64,000 nucleotides of DNA from Nemophila menziesii (GCA_029959085.1 JARWIR010000001.1:64666899-64730898), one strand, 5' to 3'; shown: positions 1 through 13,079, counted from the first letter of the stretch. Translations and numbers: made by a program. Notes: generated by a model not told the origin, from the letters alone.

Positions 1-1080
1 TTCGCAAATGTTGTTAACATTAATGGACCTTTTCTGGATTTGATTGTTCAATGCTTGATTAGTTTCTCCATTTCAAATTCACATGTATTAATTTACATTT
101 CTGTAACTTCCAGAATAAGGTTACATAGATGACTTTGTCACCAATCGAAGTAACAGTCAATAAGTTATTGTTACTAAGAATGGTGGCAAGGTTGTCTATG
201 TAACCTTTTTAATTAAAAGAAATGGATATTGGTTGTAATCTTGGATACTGAGTTAGGTAACAACTTTATGAATACTTGGTTTGTGACATTTGACAGGTTA
301 TTTTGGCTTAGACTAGTTAAGTGAGTCCTCGCAAGACTCATCTTTGACAAGTTAGAAACCAATAGCCTAAGTCCTAAGGTATAAAGCTGAATTCTTATAA
401 CTTACAAGTTAACATTGTTAATCATCACACTTTGTATGCATTTCTCAATTAATTTGACCTAACTACAATGATTAAGTTAAGGTTAATGAATGAGTAAATA
501 TGAGTTGAATAATTGGTTGAGTTGGCAACAAGTGACTTGATTGTTGTTTCTTGTAAGTTATTTGATAAGTCCCTTGTCCCTAAACATGTCCCTACGGTTT
601 TAATGCCAATGAAGATTTAAAATCTGAGGCAATAATTGTTTGTAGCCAATGATGAGACTCCTTCTGAGGCTCAAATAATCTGACTTCATTGTTCTATCCA
701 GATTTTGGAAATTTGCAGGTTATGTTAAAGTTGGAAGGTGGACTTTTTGGATTGTTTTTGGACAGATTTTGGATTCACAACAACATTTGCACTTAAGGTT
801 GTACACATTGTTGATTTTGCACAAGTTATGGTTACAACTTACAACATGTCAATCTGTGATGATTTTTGATTTACTTATTTGGTTTCTAAATCTGTAATTC
901 AGTTAATTGATATGTAATTCTGTAATTCAATTTAATGTGATCTAATTCAATTCAATCAATGAGAATTAAACCATGTAATAGCTGAATTATGTTTGAGAAA
1001 CTAGAAAAAAACAATATGAGATGGTTTATTTAAGTAAATGAATATTTTTTTAGGTAAATCAAATAGTTATTTTAAATCCC
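1..1080. other. non-coding AT-rich flank, nothing recognised
   Basis: No open reading frame with protein-like composition and no recognisable repeat structure was found on either strand. The stretch is AT-rich and resembles plant intergenic DNA. Confidence 0.4.
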
Positions 1081-1250
1081 TCAATTACCCGAAACCGACC
1101 CAAACCCAACCCAACCTGTTACCACCCAACCCGAGGATTTTACATAAAAAAAATGGATATTGGGTTTAATTTATTCAAAACCGAAAATCAATTTTGGGTA
1201 TTGGGTTTACCCCCACGGGTCGGTTAACCGACCCGTGTGCTGCCCTACTT
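1081..1250. mobile_element. truncated hAT-like terminus with GGGTCGG/CCGACCC subterminal motifs
   Basis: The stretch is rich in AACCCAACCC, AACCGA and GGGTCGG words, typical of subterminal regions of plant hAT elements. Read on the minus strand, the right edge begins TAGGGCAGCACACGGGTCGG, which resembles a hAT terminal inverted repeat. Positions 1214-1237 form a 24-bp perfect palindrome centred on GGTTAACC. I found no matching left terminus or 8-bp target duplication, so this is either a fragment or an element whose other end has decayed. Confidence 0.4.
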
Positions 1251-1889
1251 GCTAGTATTTGAAACCTACAAATTTTACACTAAAACGAACCATTTAACGT
1301 GCAAAAGCTTAATTAATGAAAAATACTAAAATCCAAGGAGAGAAAATGAAATATATCAAATTAATACTAAAGGTCTATTGAATTAGTCAAATAATCACCT
1401 AATTTGATGTCTCCTAAGGACATAATAAAATCACATGGGAATATAAAGCTACCTGTCTTGACGAGCACATATGGCCGCCATACCTTTAAAATGTCCCAAA
1501 CTTGTCTAGTTAACGATTAAGTCATTTCTATAGCAGTCAGACTACTTTCTAACATTTAGAATAGACGGTGATGTTAAGAACACTAGCACAGATTAGTCTT
1601 ATCAAATGAACCTCATAAGAATTTGAAGTGTAAAAAACGCTAGCATTTTAGAACTATCAACTCAAGCCATGAAAATGTATTTACACAATTTGTAAGGCCT
1701 CAAACCTCATCTCTGAAAACTAAAACTCCCTTAACAAAAACAAATACTATTACATCTATCCATTATACTTAACTTCCTACCCGAAGCAGTGAGACTTTTC
1801 TAATCTACTCTAGTATGCAGCATACAATGTCAAATTGGAAACTTAAAATTCTAAAGAGATGTCATCATCTATGCTAAGGCTAGAATTAG

Positions 1890-4013
1890 TCAGTCATCTT
1901 TAAGACCTTGAGCAGATATGTCATGAGAGTCTCCAATTTGTTCGCCATTACTTTTCAGCCCATCTCGCAACTGAATCAGAACCAAGAAAATGTATAAATG
2001 ATTACATATATGCAGACCATTTACAAAATAATTAGTTGCCAAAACTTAATGCACAAACAAGATCCTCTGTCTTTGGTTACATTCGTGACGCTTAAATCAA
2101 AAAGTAAAAAAAATACCTGTTCGAGGACTCTCTTTTGATAGCGATAACCCTGGAAAATGAAAATATAAGATTATATAGTCAAATTGGCTGAAAAAGAATA
2201 ACTAATTCCATTAAATCACATAATTAACACACACCTTATCAGTTCCGTAAATGTAATCGCAATATGTGAAGACTGAAGCAAAGTTGCTCTGGCTTTGTCC
2301 ACCCACATAGTGATGGTAGTCATGATAATCTGGACCTCCATAGAAAGGTATATATTTCGTAGGAGTCCATGGAAGGTCATACCTGAAAATGGAAAAAGAA
2401 ATGTAAACAAAAAACAGATTTTTTAGAGTTGCTATGTAAAGAGTAAATTGCACCATTGATCCCTATGTTATGTGAAATAGCAAATACAACCCTGTGTTAA
2501 ACATTTACTCCACAAATCTGTCTCAACGAGTAGTAATATATGGAAATCTAGTAATATCATTAACGAGTAGTAATTTATTTATTACCCACTGTGGGTCTCG
2601 ATAGCTTCGATCTGTCTCAACCCGATCCATAACCAAAAGGTGATCATGTGTCCAGGGACTATGGCGGGTCCCAGAAAAGATGGAATCCCAAGGATCAAAA
2701 CCTCCACCCAATGAGCATGAGGTGCTGCATACCCAACTGGTGCAGTATACTCGTGATGGACTTTGTGAATCTTTTCGTAAGCCCAATCACAATGCAAGAA
2801 TCTATGCATCCAATAGTTTGTATAATCCTCTACTATGAAATACACCACCAATTGTATCACAATTTCCCAAAGTGATGGCAGTGGTAAGGTTGTTCGTACC
2901 CCAATCATCTACAGTATACACACGTTTTTTAGTATATAACATATAATACTTTATCACTAGTAGCATAATAATTTACAAAAATCTTCCTTAAATTCTTTTT
3001 ACTTATAATTGATAATTTAAACTTTTTAAAGTAAGTGGCTGACTTCAAATTAAACCACTTATAATATTGCTCTCCTACTTATAAAAGTTTACGAGTATTC
3101 CAATTATCTTAGCTCATACTTAATCACACAATTTTCGTACACAACATATAAAAATAAAGATTGACTAACAAAAAATAATATAAAAATTTGACTAATAAAA
3201 ACAAGACAACGTTTATTACCCAAAATACACCTTTAAGGAATGATTCAATAGTCGGGATAATTCCGATTATCTACATGTCATATTTACACGCAATTTTATT
3301 ACATAACTTATGCTAAATATACTTAAGTTAAAAATTATCCATTTAAATTAATTAATATTTCGGAGGAATCTGTGCTGAGGATCGAACAACCAACTCAAAA
3401 ACAAAATCGGGTCCCTAAAAAAAACTTCCGAGCTCCGCCTTTAGAATTGGTCAAGAGCTTCGGATCATAACTTATATGCCAATATATTTTTTTTTATCAA
3501 AACTAATATTTTACGTGCATTCAGTAAAAGTTCAGACAAAATAGAGGATGAAAATCACAGGCCAAGGTGACATGCACGCACACAAAGGAAGGTATTGAAA
3601 ATAACATATACATATCTTTTTGATAGTAGAATAGTTGTAAAAAATTAAGGTCTGACATAGTGATGGAGTGATAGTTGTAGTACCTTAATAGAAGGATATG
3701 AGACGAGTTGGAGTGGGCCCACGACGAGGATGAACTTGTGCATGACGGATTTGTAACAACTAAAAACTTCGGAGAGATTAAGATTGACTTTGGGTTGGAT
3801 TTTGTATGGCCTAATGGAGTTTGTATAGAAGAGTTGAAGGAAGATGTAATAAAGAGGAACAATAGAGAAGACGAGGAATAGTATGAGAATGCTATGGCAG
3901 TAAAGATAGTAGTCTGATTTAGTGGCTGAGTATTTCAGCCATAAGATTTCTGCGGTGGTTAGAGATCTGGATAGGGCTATTTCAGCCTCTTGGGTGGTTG
4001 TATAAGCCAACAT
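1890..4013 (-). CDS. SMO1: methylsterol monooxygenase, SMO1-type (C-4 sterol methyl oxidase), five exons
   Basis: Predicted ER-membrane non-haem di-iron oxygenase that removes a C-4 methyl group from 4,4-dimethylsterols in plant sterol synthesis. Exons in transcript order are 3684-4013, 2586-2908, 2235-2382, 2117-2149 and 1890-1970. Every intron has GT-AG ends (775, 203, 85 and 146 bp), and the spliced frame stays open for 304 codons plus TGA, close to the roughly 300 aa of plant SMO1 proteins. Exon 1 carries the YSATKSDYYLYCH block and hydrophobic segments. Exon 2 carries the first two histidine boxes, HRFLH and HKVHH, and a membrane segment near GHMITFWLW. Exon 3 carries the third box, HDYHH, and the YCDYIYGTDK block. 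The start is the ATG that begins the conserved N-terminal segment. Nothing suggests inactivation. The SMO1 rather than SMO2 assignment rests on the ETHSGYD and GGQSQSNFASVFTYCDYIYG signatures, recalled from the family. Confidence 0.93.
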
Positions 4014-4083
4014 TGGTGGTAGAGGTGTTTACGTGTCAAAAATATGTACTATCTGTAGTGTACTGAGGAGATGGGAGGGAAAA

Positions 4084-4095
4084 TCTATATAAAGT
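4084..4095 (-). promoter_or_regulatory. candidate TATA box of the SMO1-like gene
   Basis: On the minus strand the sequence reads TTTATATAGA about 75 nt upstream of the ATG at 4013. That position allows a start site near 4055 and a short leader. No experimental support is available and AT-rich DNA yields such matches by chance. Confidence 0.4.
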
Positions 4096-4099
4096 AAGC

Positions 4100-5160
4100 T
4101 TTGTATAGATGGATCTTGGTGAATATGTAGTTTGCTTTCTTCCGTTATATAGTTTTTTCATTACATTACCGATAAGTCATTGGACTATTTTATATTAACA
4201 GCAGAATATTCTCATAGCTAAAATAAATATACATATATATATATAGTTGTGTTGATAATAATTATGTCTGACGTCAATCTTATAATACTTCATTTCTTTC
4301 ATATAATTTAAGTTAGTAGAATGTAGTAGATAATATGGTCAAAATTATTTTTATCAGGTGTACCACATAGATAGAATCATGTCATATGACTTGATTAAAT
4401 TCTTGTATCTATCCAAACATGGTAAGTAAAAACATGTCAAAAAGAATAAAATGTTACCCCTTTCGAGAGCAAGACTCTCCATAACATTGTAAAGGAGTTT
4501 TATGATAGAGTCGGTAATATAGAATATGATGTTTAAATGTATTAGAAAGTTGAGAGATTGAATTTTAAAAGATAGATATAAAATCAACTATCACACATCC
4601 GTATTCTGACTTTTTCTTAAATAAAATAAACTTGACATAACTTTTGTTGAATAGCTGATCATTTTGGATGCGAGATTTGTGAACATATGCAGAAAGTCGA
4701 ATTATGAAAAATCTGTGTAATTAATTAATTTTCATTATATTGTGTTAATTATGTGTATGTGTATTTTGTGTTTTCTCTGAATGCCTCGTAGTCTCGTACA
4801 CTATCGAACTTTGGTAAAGACACCGAGGGTCCTATAAATTTTTATTAAAAAAGATTCTAAATTTTCAATTATAGAAGGATCTAAACTCTTTTAGTACCCT
4901 TTAAATATTCTAGAAGGATAATGTTAATTTTAACAATATATTCGGATATATTACTATAAGAATTTGGCTCCTAAGCTTTTACTAATTCAATTAAAAATTA
5001 TTGATATACTTATAATTTTTGCAATAGTAATTCTATTTGTTGCTCAATCTAGTAACTTTTGTATCGGTTTTAACAAATTGATGTATTAGACCACAGTAAG
5101 TATGTTATTATAGATAAATAAATTTTATTTTGTTTCCATGCAACAACTTTTTTACAACAC
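4100..5160. other. AT-rich intergenic DNA, nothing recognised
   Basis: No protein-like reading frame was seen. Short TA runs occur near 4231-4245. I see no repeat boundary here. Confidence 0.4.
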
Positions 5161-5621
5161 ATTATAGGAATGGCAATGGTTAATAAAACTGAAATTAATG
5201 AAAATTCGAACCGATTATACAACCATAGATAAAACTGTTAGATTATGGTTTTAAAAAGTGTAGCCGATAGTTAAATCTATTAGGTTATGATTTTAGATAA
5301 AAATAAAACCGAATAACCAAAAATTTATTTATTATCATCTATTTTTGTATATTTTATAATAATATAGATAAAAAATTATTTTCAGATCTCAAAACTAAAA
5401 TCTAAATATAATTTAACAAAAGAAGTAACACATATGTTATTTAGTTAAGAATCAACATAATATTTTATATATTTTGAATTTTTTTTCATATTTGTGATTT
5501 TATTTTAAGAATTTTCAATATATTTATATATTTATAGTTTGTTATGCTTAAAATCCGAAAAACCGTTTAAAAAACCGAATCTGAATTATTCGATTATGGT
5601 TTTAAAAAGTAAATCTGATGG
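5160..5621. repeat. degenerate AACCGAATAACC-rich repeat
   Basis: Words such as AACCGAATAACC, GAACCGATTA and AAAACCGAAT recur, and the phrase GATTATGGTTTTAAAAAGT occurs twice, near 5234 and 5598. This composition is common in decayed plant non-autonomous DNA elements. It abuts the 3' end of the LINE remnant. No clean terminal repeats were found. Confidence 0.3.
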
Positions 5622-5949
5622 TTACTTTATAGCCATTTTCGTCCCAAGATTAGAAAAAACAAAAAAAATCAAAAAGTGAGATATCCATTCGAATATATCG
5701 ATATTTTTCCTAATGCATTTGGCCAATATGTCAGCTACCTCATTGAGTTCTCTTTTAAAATGAAGGACCTTCCAATCCGGGAATTTGTCCATCCATCTCC
5801 AAAGTTCCACAGTCATCGGTTGGAATTATCCAATTATTTTCCTTCTTATCAATAATTCCTTGAATAACCTCAAGGTTATTGGAGTAGAAAGAACAACTCC
5901 GAATATGAATATTTGTTGTAGATCTCACGGCCAATAAAATTGCCCACAT
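5622..5949 (-). pseudogene. LINE ORF2 C-terminal RNase H fragment
   Basis: Two overlapping frames carry MWAILLAVRSTTNIHIRSCSF and, downstream, FPDWKVLHFKRELNEVADILAK. The latter matches the end of plant LINE RNase H domains, where an HxxRxxNxxAD-like block supplies late catalytic residues; here it reads HFKRELNEVAD. A frame change separates the two pieces. This is the last coding part of the element. Confidence 0.65.
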
Positions 5950-6263
5950 TTTCTCTTCAACAACGCAATTTATTTTGAAACAGTTCGTAATTCTGTGTTA
6001 ATTTCCCCATATTTATTAACTGCAATAAAAACTGCGCTAGCTGGTTCCCACGTCTTTGTGAAGGATGCATCATTAAGCCATATGAACTCAGCATCTTCAT
6101 TTAAAAATTGGATTATTCTCATTATTATCTTCGATTGCTAGATTACTCCCATGATCCTCAATTGCTTCTGCTTTCGATTTATCGCCAAAAAGACTTTTGA
6201 AAAGAGATTTAGATTTGTCATTAATCTCCCAAATATTCTAATTCTTCTTTTCAAAGAGACCTT

Positions 6264-6846
6264 TCATTTTTTATTTCCATGTATCCAAGCGTACAAAATA
6301 TAATTGACGTGACTAAACTTTTGTTCGTTTTTTGTGTAACTTCCAATAATTTTAGATATCCATACCCCATTTTTTCCATTAAAATTGCAATCAACTTTAC
6401 ATTGGAGGTAAGAATTTTCCCAGACACTCATGCTAAGGGGGTATTTAATGAGGATGTGCTCAATTGATTTAGTTTTGCTCTTGCACCAATCGTAAATATC
6501 CAAAGACACGCATTTCCTTTTATTTAAAATTCACCTTAGATAGAATAGCATTATAAAAAACCTTTTAAATGAAATTCCTTAATTTTGAGGGCATATTAGA
6601 ATGCCAAATTAATTCTCAAGTTTTCCTATCATTGTACTCACCGAAACCAGATTATTGACTCTCTTTTTCCAGATCTCTTTGTACTATGCAATGATATCCA
6701 GATTTGGTTGAGAATTTTCCATCTTTTGTGCTTGGCCAAATAATATTATCGTCTTTCTCTAATTGAATGATCAGAATTTTATTAATTTTCGAGATATCTC
6801 TTGATGTACAAAACTTCTTGAGCATAACAAAATTCCATCTTGTCAT
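6264..6846 (-). pseudogene. LINE ORF2 zinc-binding reverse-transcriptase region (zf-RVT), broken
   Basis: A fragment with IIWPSTKDGKFSTKSGYHCI (6652-6846) and another with WCKSKTKSIEHILIKYPLSMSVWEN (6264-6509) match the zf-RVT segment downstream of plant LINE reverse transcriptases. The usual cysteine/histidine spacing is damaged. Position and order support the assignment. Confidence 0.6.
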
Positions 6847-7159
6847 GTTCCCATTACGATATTCTGCAACTTTATTGACTTCACTATCCTTAGATTTTTC
6901 CAGTTTATATCTTTTTTCAATCCAAGAATGTTCTCAAATGTTAGTTGATAAGCCATTTTCAATTTGCAAGACATATTCTTCTTTTAAATATTGAAGTCCT
7001 CTAAATATACTTTTCCACCTCCATGAGCGCTTCTTTTTAAGCTTTGTATACCACATATTGTTGTTTGAAAAAAAAATCTTTGAGAATTTTTGCAACCAAA
7101 GAATTTGGGTTTTTAAAAATACTCCATGCTTGTTTAGCAGGAAGTGATAAATTTGTTTT

Positions 7160-8400
7160 TTAGAAGTCTCTAAATCCGATACTCCCCATAGACTTTGCTT
7201 TGGCTATTTTCCTCCATGCGGCCCTATGAATTATTTTCTTATCACCAGAGTTCCACCAGAAGTTTACAATAAGACTACTGAGTTTCTTACACATATTCTT
7301 CGGAAATTCTAAGATGGACATGGTGTATTTCAGTATTGCTTGCATGACTTCTTTAATTGAAGAGAAGTTTAGCAATCCAACTAGCTGACTTTGTAATTAA
7401 TCTATCTTTGATGTAGGTTAAGTTTTCACTTTTGGCCCTTTTTAGAGAAAGTGGGATACGAAGATACTTCCCAAAAGACTGTGTAGCTTCAATGTTGAGA
7501 TATTCTGATACCCTCTTAATTGTATCCTAAAAGGTTCCATTGCTAAATAAGATTGAAGATTTTCTCATGTTAACTTTTGCCTGACACTTGACAATATTTA
7601 GTAATAACATTTTTGAAATATTCAATTTTCTTATCATAAATCTTAAACAAAAATAGAGCATCATCCGCAAAAAGAAGATGAGTAAGATTTGAGGCATTAC
7701 GAGTCAGAGATATACCTTCAATATTACCTTGTCTGCATTCAGAATTAATCAGTCCAATGAGACATTCCGTCAATATTGTGAATAGAAGAGGAGAAAGGGG
7801 ATCGCCTTGTCTAATCCCCTGCTCTGGAAATATAGTTATAAATAAGGTTTATCTAATTTTCGCAAAATTCAAATTTACTATGAATCTCCATCAAGAAATT
7901 CCAATTAAATTGATCATATGCCTTCGTCATATCAATCTTAGCAACTGCAAAAGATTTTTTTTTGTTTTCTTTTTTATTTAAGGTAGTAAGGAATTTCCTG
8001 AGCGATTAATATATTATCTTGAATACATTTCCTTGATGAAAGCGGATTGAGTGGAGCAATAATACCATCCATGATGCGTTGAATCCTGAGTGCAAGAATT
8101 TTTTTATATAATTTTATAATTGAAGTTGATACATGAGATTGGCCTATAATCCAAAACCGATTCTTGAGCATTCCCCTTAGGTATAAGTGTAATAAGAGAA
8201 TCATTGATTTTATCTAGGGGTGTATTATACATGAAGAAGTTTGAAACCATTTTAAAGACATCATCTTTAAGAATATCCCAGATATCTTGATAGAAATTTC
8301 TTAGAAGGTTGTCGGGTCCCAGGGATTTAGATCTCGACATACTAGAAACTGCATTCCTAACTTCATCTATATCAGGGATTTTGATAAGATTATCATTCAT
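7160..8400 (-). pseudogene. LINE ORF2 reverse transcriptase domain, broken
   Basis: Successive minus-strand fragments give the reverse transcriptase landmarks in order: SRSKSLGPDNLLRNFYQDIW and LITLIPKGN...DYRPIS (8104-8400), a block with ILALRIQRIMDGIIAPLN (7974-8204), the catalytic FADD within LTHLLFADDALFLFK (7570-7773), and a thumb-side fragment with FWWNSGDKKIIHRAAW (7160-7375). At least three frame changes separate them. The FADD aspartates are intact, but the chain is not translatable as one protein. Confidence 0.8.
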
Positions 8401-9119
8401 GAATTCATATGGGCAGAGACATCCTCAATATTAATCGTCGGGTTATTTCTAAATATCTTGATGAAATAATCTTGAATAATATGTTTGAGTCATTTTGGTT
8501 TCTCCACCCAATTTCCATTATCATTTTTTATTTCACAAATACGATTAATATTATTTCTCATAGTCGTCATAGCAAAGAAATAATTGATATTCTTATCACC
8601 TTTCTTAATCCATATGTCTCTTACCCGGTCAACCCAGAAGGATTCTTGTTGATTCCAAATATTTATAATTTTTTTTAATTTTGATTTCGATATCAAGGTT
8701 CTTTGGACTAGCTTGTTCATTTTGAATTTTTTCAAGCATAACCTAATATTTATTAATCAACTTGCAGTTATTATAGAACATGTGGTCCTTTTTTAAAATG
8801 AAATCCTGGATGTTATCAATTCCTCTACCAGTGTCCCAAGATTTTTGAATGACATCTCTATATTGTACGTTCTCGAGCCATCTAGTCGAATATGAAATAT
8901 TTTTAAAATTAATCTTAGCATTTGATCTTTGAAGAATAAGATGATAATAATTTGAAGCGATAGCCAAAGGAATCTTAATAATCGCATTGGGGAAATAAAT
9001 TATACCAAGAATCTGGGACGAGGTCTCTATCTAACCGTTCTTTAATATTCTCATCTCCATTTTATTTATTTATCCATGTAAAATGACATCCTTTGGTAGG
9101 GATCTCGATTAAGTTATTA

Positions 9120-9628
9120 TTATAAATAAAATCGGTGAATGTAACATCCTTTCCAGATTAGGAGGGACTTTTCCTTGTTTCTCTGATGATTTTGTGATGT
9201 CATTGAAGTCACCAATGATAAGAATGGGATCGAAGATGTTTGATTTCCAACCAGATATACTTTGAAATATTTTTCTCTAACACTAGTGTGAGTTGGGGCG
9301 TAGACAAACACAATATACCATGAAATTTTTTTTGATTCGGAAACATTACAAAATACAAGAGAAGAACATGAATTAACAAGACTAATCTTGATATGATCTT
9401 TCCACGTAAGAATGATGCCCCCAGACCTAATGATCTGCCTCCGGGGTTCAACACAAATTTATTCGAAATAGGATTCAAGAAACTACAAAACCTAATATCA
9501 TTACTTTTCACTTTTGATTCCAAAAAACATATAACAGAACACTTAAACTTCATATAGAGGGACATAAACATTTTTCGAGTCGAGAGTGCTCTAGCCCCTT
9601 GACAATTCCAAACTATGATATTATCCAT
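9120..9628 (-). pseudogene. LINE ORF2 endonuclease domain (EEP type), broken
   Basis: The frame opens with MDNIIVWNCQGARALSTRK, the classic start of plant LINE ORF2 endonucleases, whose WNCQG motif belongs to the exonuclease-endonuclease-phosphatase fold. CFLESKVKSNDI follows and carries the conserved glutamate-containing ES/ETK-like block. A shift into another frame occurs before a second fragment containing MFVYAPTHTSVREKYF. In an active element this domain nicks the genomic target. This copy is frameshifted. Confidence 0.75.
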
Positions 9629-9819
9629 CTTCCCCAGCCACTTTAACGGATTGCCCCATCAATGTGTTCCACATATGCGCCAGTCTTTATAGGATTACGT
9701 GTGTCAAATTTAACCCTAAAACGAAGGAACTTTCTTACCTCTACATCATTTTCTGGATGATCTATATCAACCAATTCACTGATGTAGTTACCTAATGTTT
9801 CCATAGTATCGATGCATAT

Positions 9820-10239
9820 CTAAGAGCTAGCCAATCCATACACTCTTATCCATGCATAAGAGTTATTCAGATCGAGTTCATCATAAGTTGTTGGCATGTC
9901 TCGTTTGGTGATCAAAACATGCATTGATTGCAATAAGCATAGGCGAAGAAACCAAATTCTATCTGCATCATCTTCTCCTTCTAAGGTAATCTTGAAAGTG
10001 TTAAGATCAATTTCTTCAAACAATATTCTACATCTGATTCCACATGATTCAAGGAATCCCTTGCGAAACACCCACAAAAGAAAAGTACGAGATGAAATCA
10101 CTTTAACGACAAATACAAACTCATCAGTTTTGAATTTTATAGCATCAACTTTCAAAGATAAAGATAAAACAACAAAAAAATTTAGAGTGTCATTTTTTGT
10201 TTTGGCTAAGGATAACTCATGATTATTGAGGTTTGACAT
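9820..10239 (-). pseudogene. LINE ORF1 fragment with DUF4283-like region
   Basis: A 139-codon open stretch contains FKITLEGEDDADRIWFLRL and, near its end, AWIRVYGLAS. Both match the pattern of the DUF4283 region found in the nucleic-acid-binding ORF1 of plant L1 elements. It starts with ATG at 10239. The usual C-terminal CCHC zinc knuckle was not seen, so ORF1 is probably truncated here. It lies just upstream of the endonuclease, as expected for this family. Confidence 0.65.
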
Positions 10240-12199
10240 ATTATGATGATATGAAAAAGTAGAAAAAACAATATTGACTCAATGATAGATTGGGTTAATG
10301 AAGGAGAAGAATTTAGCAAGCTTAGTATATATAGAGTCTAATTTATTTATGATAGAAAACATATGTGCATTCCTGCAAAGTATAGCAACATATTGCATGA
10401 GTTCCAAGTGGCTTAAGTTTATGTTTCCAAAATTACAAAACGTGAGAATCTTGTATAATATCCTTTGGAAAGATGCACGACGGAAAATATCAAGAAGCTA
10501 AATCAAAAAGTGAAGGTAAAAGAAAGAACTTACCTTGATTTGTGTACCAGGATAACAAAATAAGATGCCAGGAGAATCAATTTTCCTTTCTATAAGACAA
10601 AGATCTCCCCTGGGTGGCTTCCAAAGTATCGGTATGAATAACGAAGTAGAAAATATAATCTTTTGGAGTTTTTATAAGCTTAGAAATGAAAAAAGCTAAA
10701 AACATATAGAATCCCTCCTGCAAGTCTGAATTCGCCGTCAATTGGAAGCAAATGTCCACAAATGTAAGAAACGTGATAGTTGGACAAAGACGTGAGACAG
10801 TTAATCCCATATGGGACCGTGCAATCAAAGATAATATCATTACATAAATCATACATATAAGAAGAATTAATTTAGTCTATTTCATGTGATTATATCTAAT
10901 CTGAAGATAATTTGGTCCAATCGGATAAGCAATAGAGCAGAAGTCAAATCCACAAGAATATGTGAAATCTAAGTTAAGATAAAAAGATCCCCCAAATGAG
11001 CCTTCCAAAGTGTTGATAATAGATAATATATTCGACATAGATAGACATAAAACACCCCTTTTCACATAAGAATGTTCCTTCCAAGAAAATGGGAACTCTT
11101 TTCAATATTCTGATCTCGTCGCCAAACCTCGGCCCAAAGCCAATGAGAATAGAAGCGTGATCAAAATCTTATTGCATGTGTGTAAGACCCCCGTAAGATA
11201 CCATGCAAGTGTTGAAAACACCCCGATAGTAGATAAAAAAGGTGAGCTTAGGCCAGCAATTGAACTGCATGTCATCAAGGAACAGTTTAGTAGGATTTGA
11301 TTTGAAAAAGTACAAAAGGAATCCAAATTTGATATGTAAAAACTTCATAGGGAGATGTTAGAAAGAAACGATTCTAGATAATTACAGTAATTTAACTAAT
11401 TGAAGCCATGGGAATAATTGCAGAAGAAAAAGAAAATTAAAATAATAAAAACAAAATGAAGATGATGAACAATAACACCTTAGGTTGACTTTATTGAGAG
11501 CATTATGACCAATAAATATGTATATAGAAGTAAAAGTTATAAGAAAAAACTTGGTCTAATGGCCACATGTATGTAAAGTCTTAAGACAACCCAAGTTTGT
11601 TTCCACCTAATAACAATTATTATAAATAATCAAATGTGTTGTAATAATTGAAACAACCATTACCAAAATTAAAAAAAAAAAAATTGTTTCATAAAATTTG
11701 TATATCAAATTGCTCGAAAAATAAACCATTGCAAAATAGATTATTAATTTATAGGGTATTGGCGACAAATTTTGTGGCCCATAGTAGGAACCTTGTTGTT
11801 AGATTTTACTTTAAGGGGACCACACAAATACTAGTGGAAAAAATTATATAAATATAAAAAACAAGTAGACCACTGAATCACTTGGTATCTTATATGTTCC
11901 CGCCCACCATGCGCCACCATCAAATATTCTCCAAGTATCAGAAAATTTCACTGAGTAGACAACAAAAAATAGGGTTAGTTACCTAAGAGGTCTACAACCC
12001 ATCAATTCTGGCCCAAAGGGTCCAACCCAACTGAACGACCAAACTGCCCCTATTTCCAAATCGCATCAGATGACGCGTCGTTGACCATTTATTGGATTTA
12101 AAGCACGCGTTCGAATATTGAGACCAAATAGCAACAATTACGTTGCATCATTTTTTTATTGTATTACACCGTTTAGGAAACTAATCTATTAGAAATCCC
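10240..12199. other. non-coding stretch between LINE and Ulp1-like gene
   Basis: Several short minus-strand open stretches (10577-10852, 10877-11065, 11102-11326) show no recognisable motif. The proximal part may be LINE leader. The distal part, near 11880-12200, may be promoter of the gene to the right or the left end of the MULE. I could not find a terminal inverted repeat by eye. Confidence 0.35.
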
Positions 12200-13079
12200 T
12201 GATAAGCGCTTCGACACCTAAAAAGGGAATCAATCCCAACGATTTTTTCGGCGACGGAGATTATAGTATCTGAATACTGAAGAGAAAAAATTGGGAGGCG
12301 TTCATCGAAGAAAAAAGCAAGTAAATCATCTAAAGGTTGGTTTTTAATCTCTGTAATCATTTCGTAAAAAAGTTATGTGCTTAAGTATTCTGTAATTTTG
12401 ATGGTTTATGTGTGAATAAGTTGAGTTCTGGTGTGTTAGGTATTGATTCGTATGAAAATTCGTAAGTTTTTTTCTGGATTTAGGGTAAAAACTAAGTAAA
12501 TTAAAGGTGATTGTTTTAAGAGTAGAGTTAATTCTTATATTTTTATTGATTAGTAAGAAATTAGTAAGTTTAATAGTAAAATATTGTCATGTATTGCAAA
12601 AAAAAAATGTGTTTTGCCCACTTTTGTCAATCATTTACCTGCAAGATACAAATGCTTTTAATGAGTATCCACATGATTTTTTATGAGCTATATAAGACTA
12701 ATGTTTGAAAGGATATTTTGTGTAAAGGGATGACTTTATCTGAAGGGGAATAAAGTGTATATCCACGTGAGTTTGTGCAGTCTATTTGGTTGTTTTGCAT
12801 TAAATATATATCTTTCATTCGACTTTGATAAGGTACCATGTATATTGTATTTTGGTTTCAAACGTATGTCTTTTTAATGATGGGTTCTATGAAAAAAAAA
12901 TTGTATGTTATTTTTTGTATATGATCAGTATTGGGTAGATAGGGTAGCAATATGAGAGTTAACTGCTGATTTCGTATTTTATTTTTTTGGCATTTCGTGT
13001 TAAACCATTTAGTGTTTTATGTGAAATTTATCAATACTATCTCTATGTAGAACATTGTGTGTGGTATGTGATCAGTTTA

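Larger units (their letters stand above)
5622..10239 (-). mobile_element. decayed L1-type LINE retrotransposon
   Basis: Fragments of a plant L1-like element appear in the expected order on the minus strand: an ORF1 with a DUF4283-like region, endonuclease, reverse transcriptase, reverse-transcriptase zinc-binding region and a C-terminal RNase H. Many frameshifts and stops separate them, so the copy cannot encode a working ORF2 protein. No convincing poly(A) tail or target duplication was found at the 3' side near 5620, where the element meets another repeat. The 5' limit is unknown; the region up to about 11.4 kb may be its leader. Confidence 0.85.

Noticed and set aside
3521..3862. Minus-strand 113-codon frame overlapping SMO1 exon 1
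   Set aside because: It is another reading frame of exon 1 and the first intron; the exon frame with conserved family blocks is preferred.
4231..4245. Short TA run as a possible promoter TATA box for a gene to the right
   Set aside because: No coding sequence follows on the plus strand within several kilobases.
10577..11326. Three consecutive minus-strand open stretches
   Set aside because: No motif, no convincing splice linkage and average AT-rich composition; not enough to call a gene.
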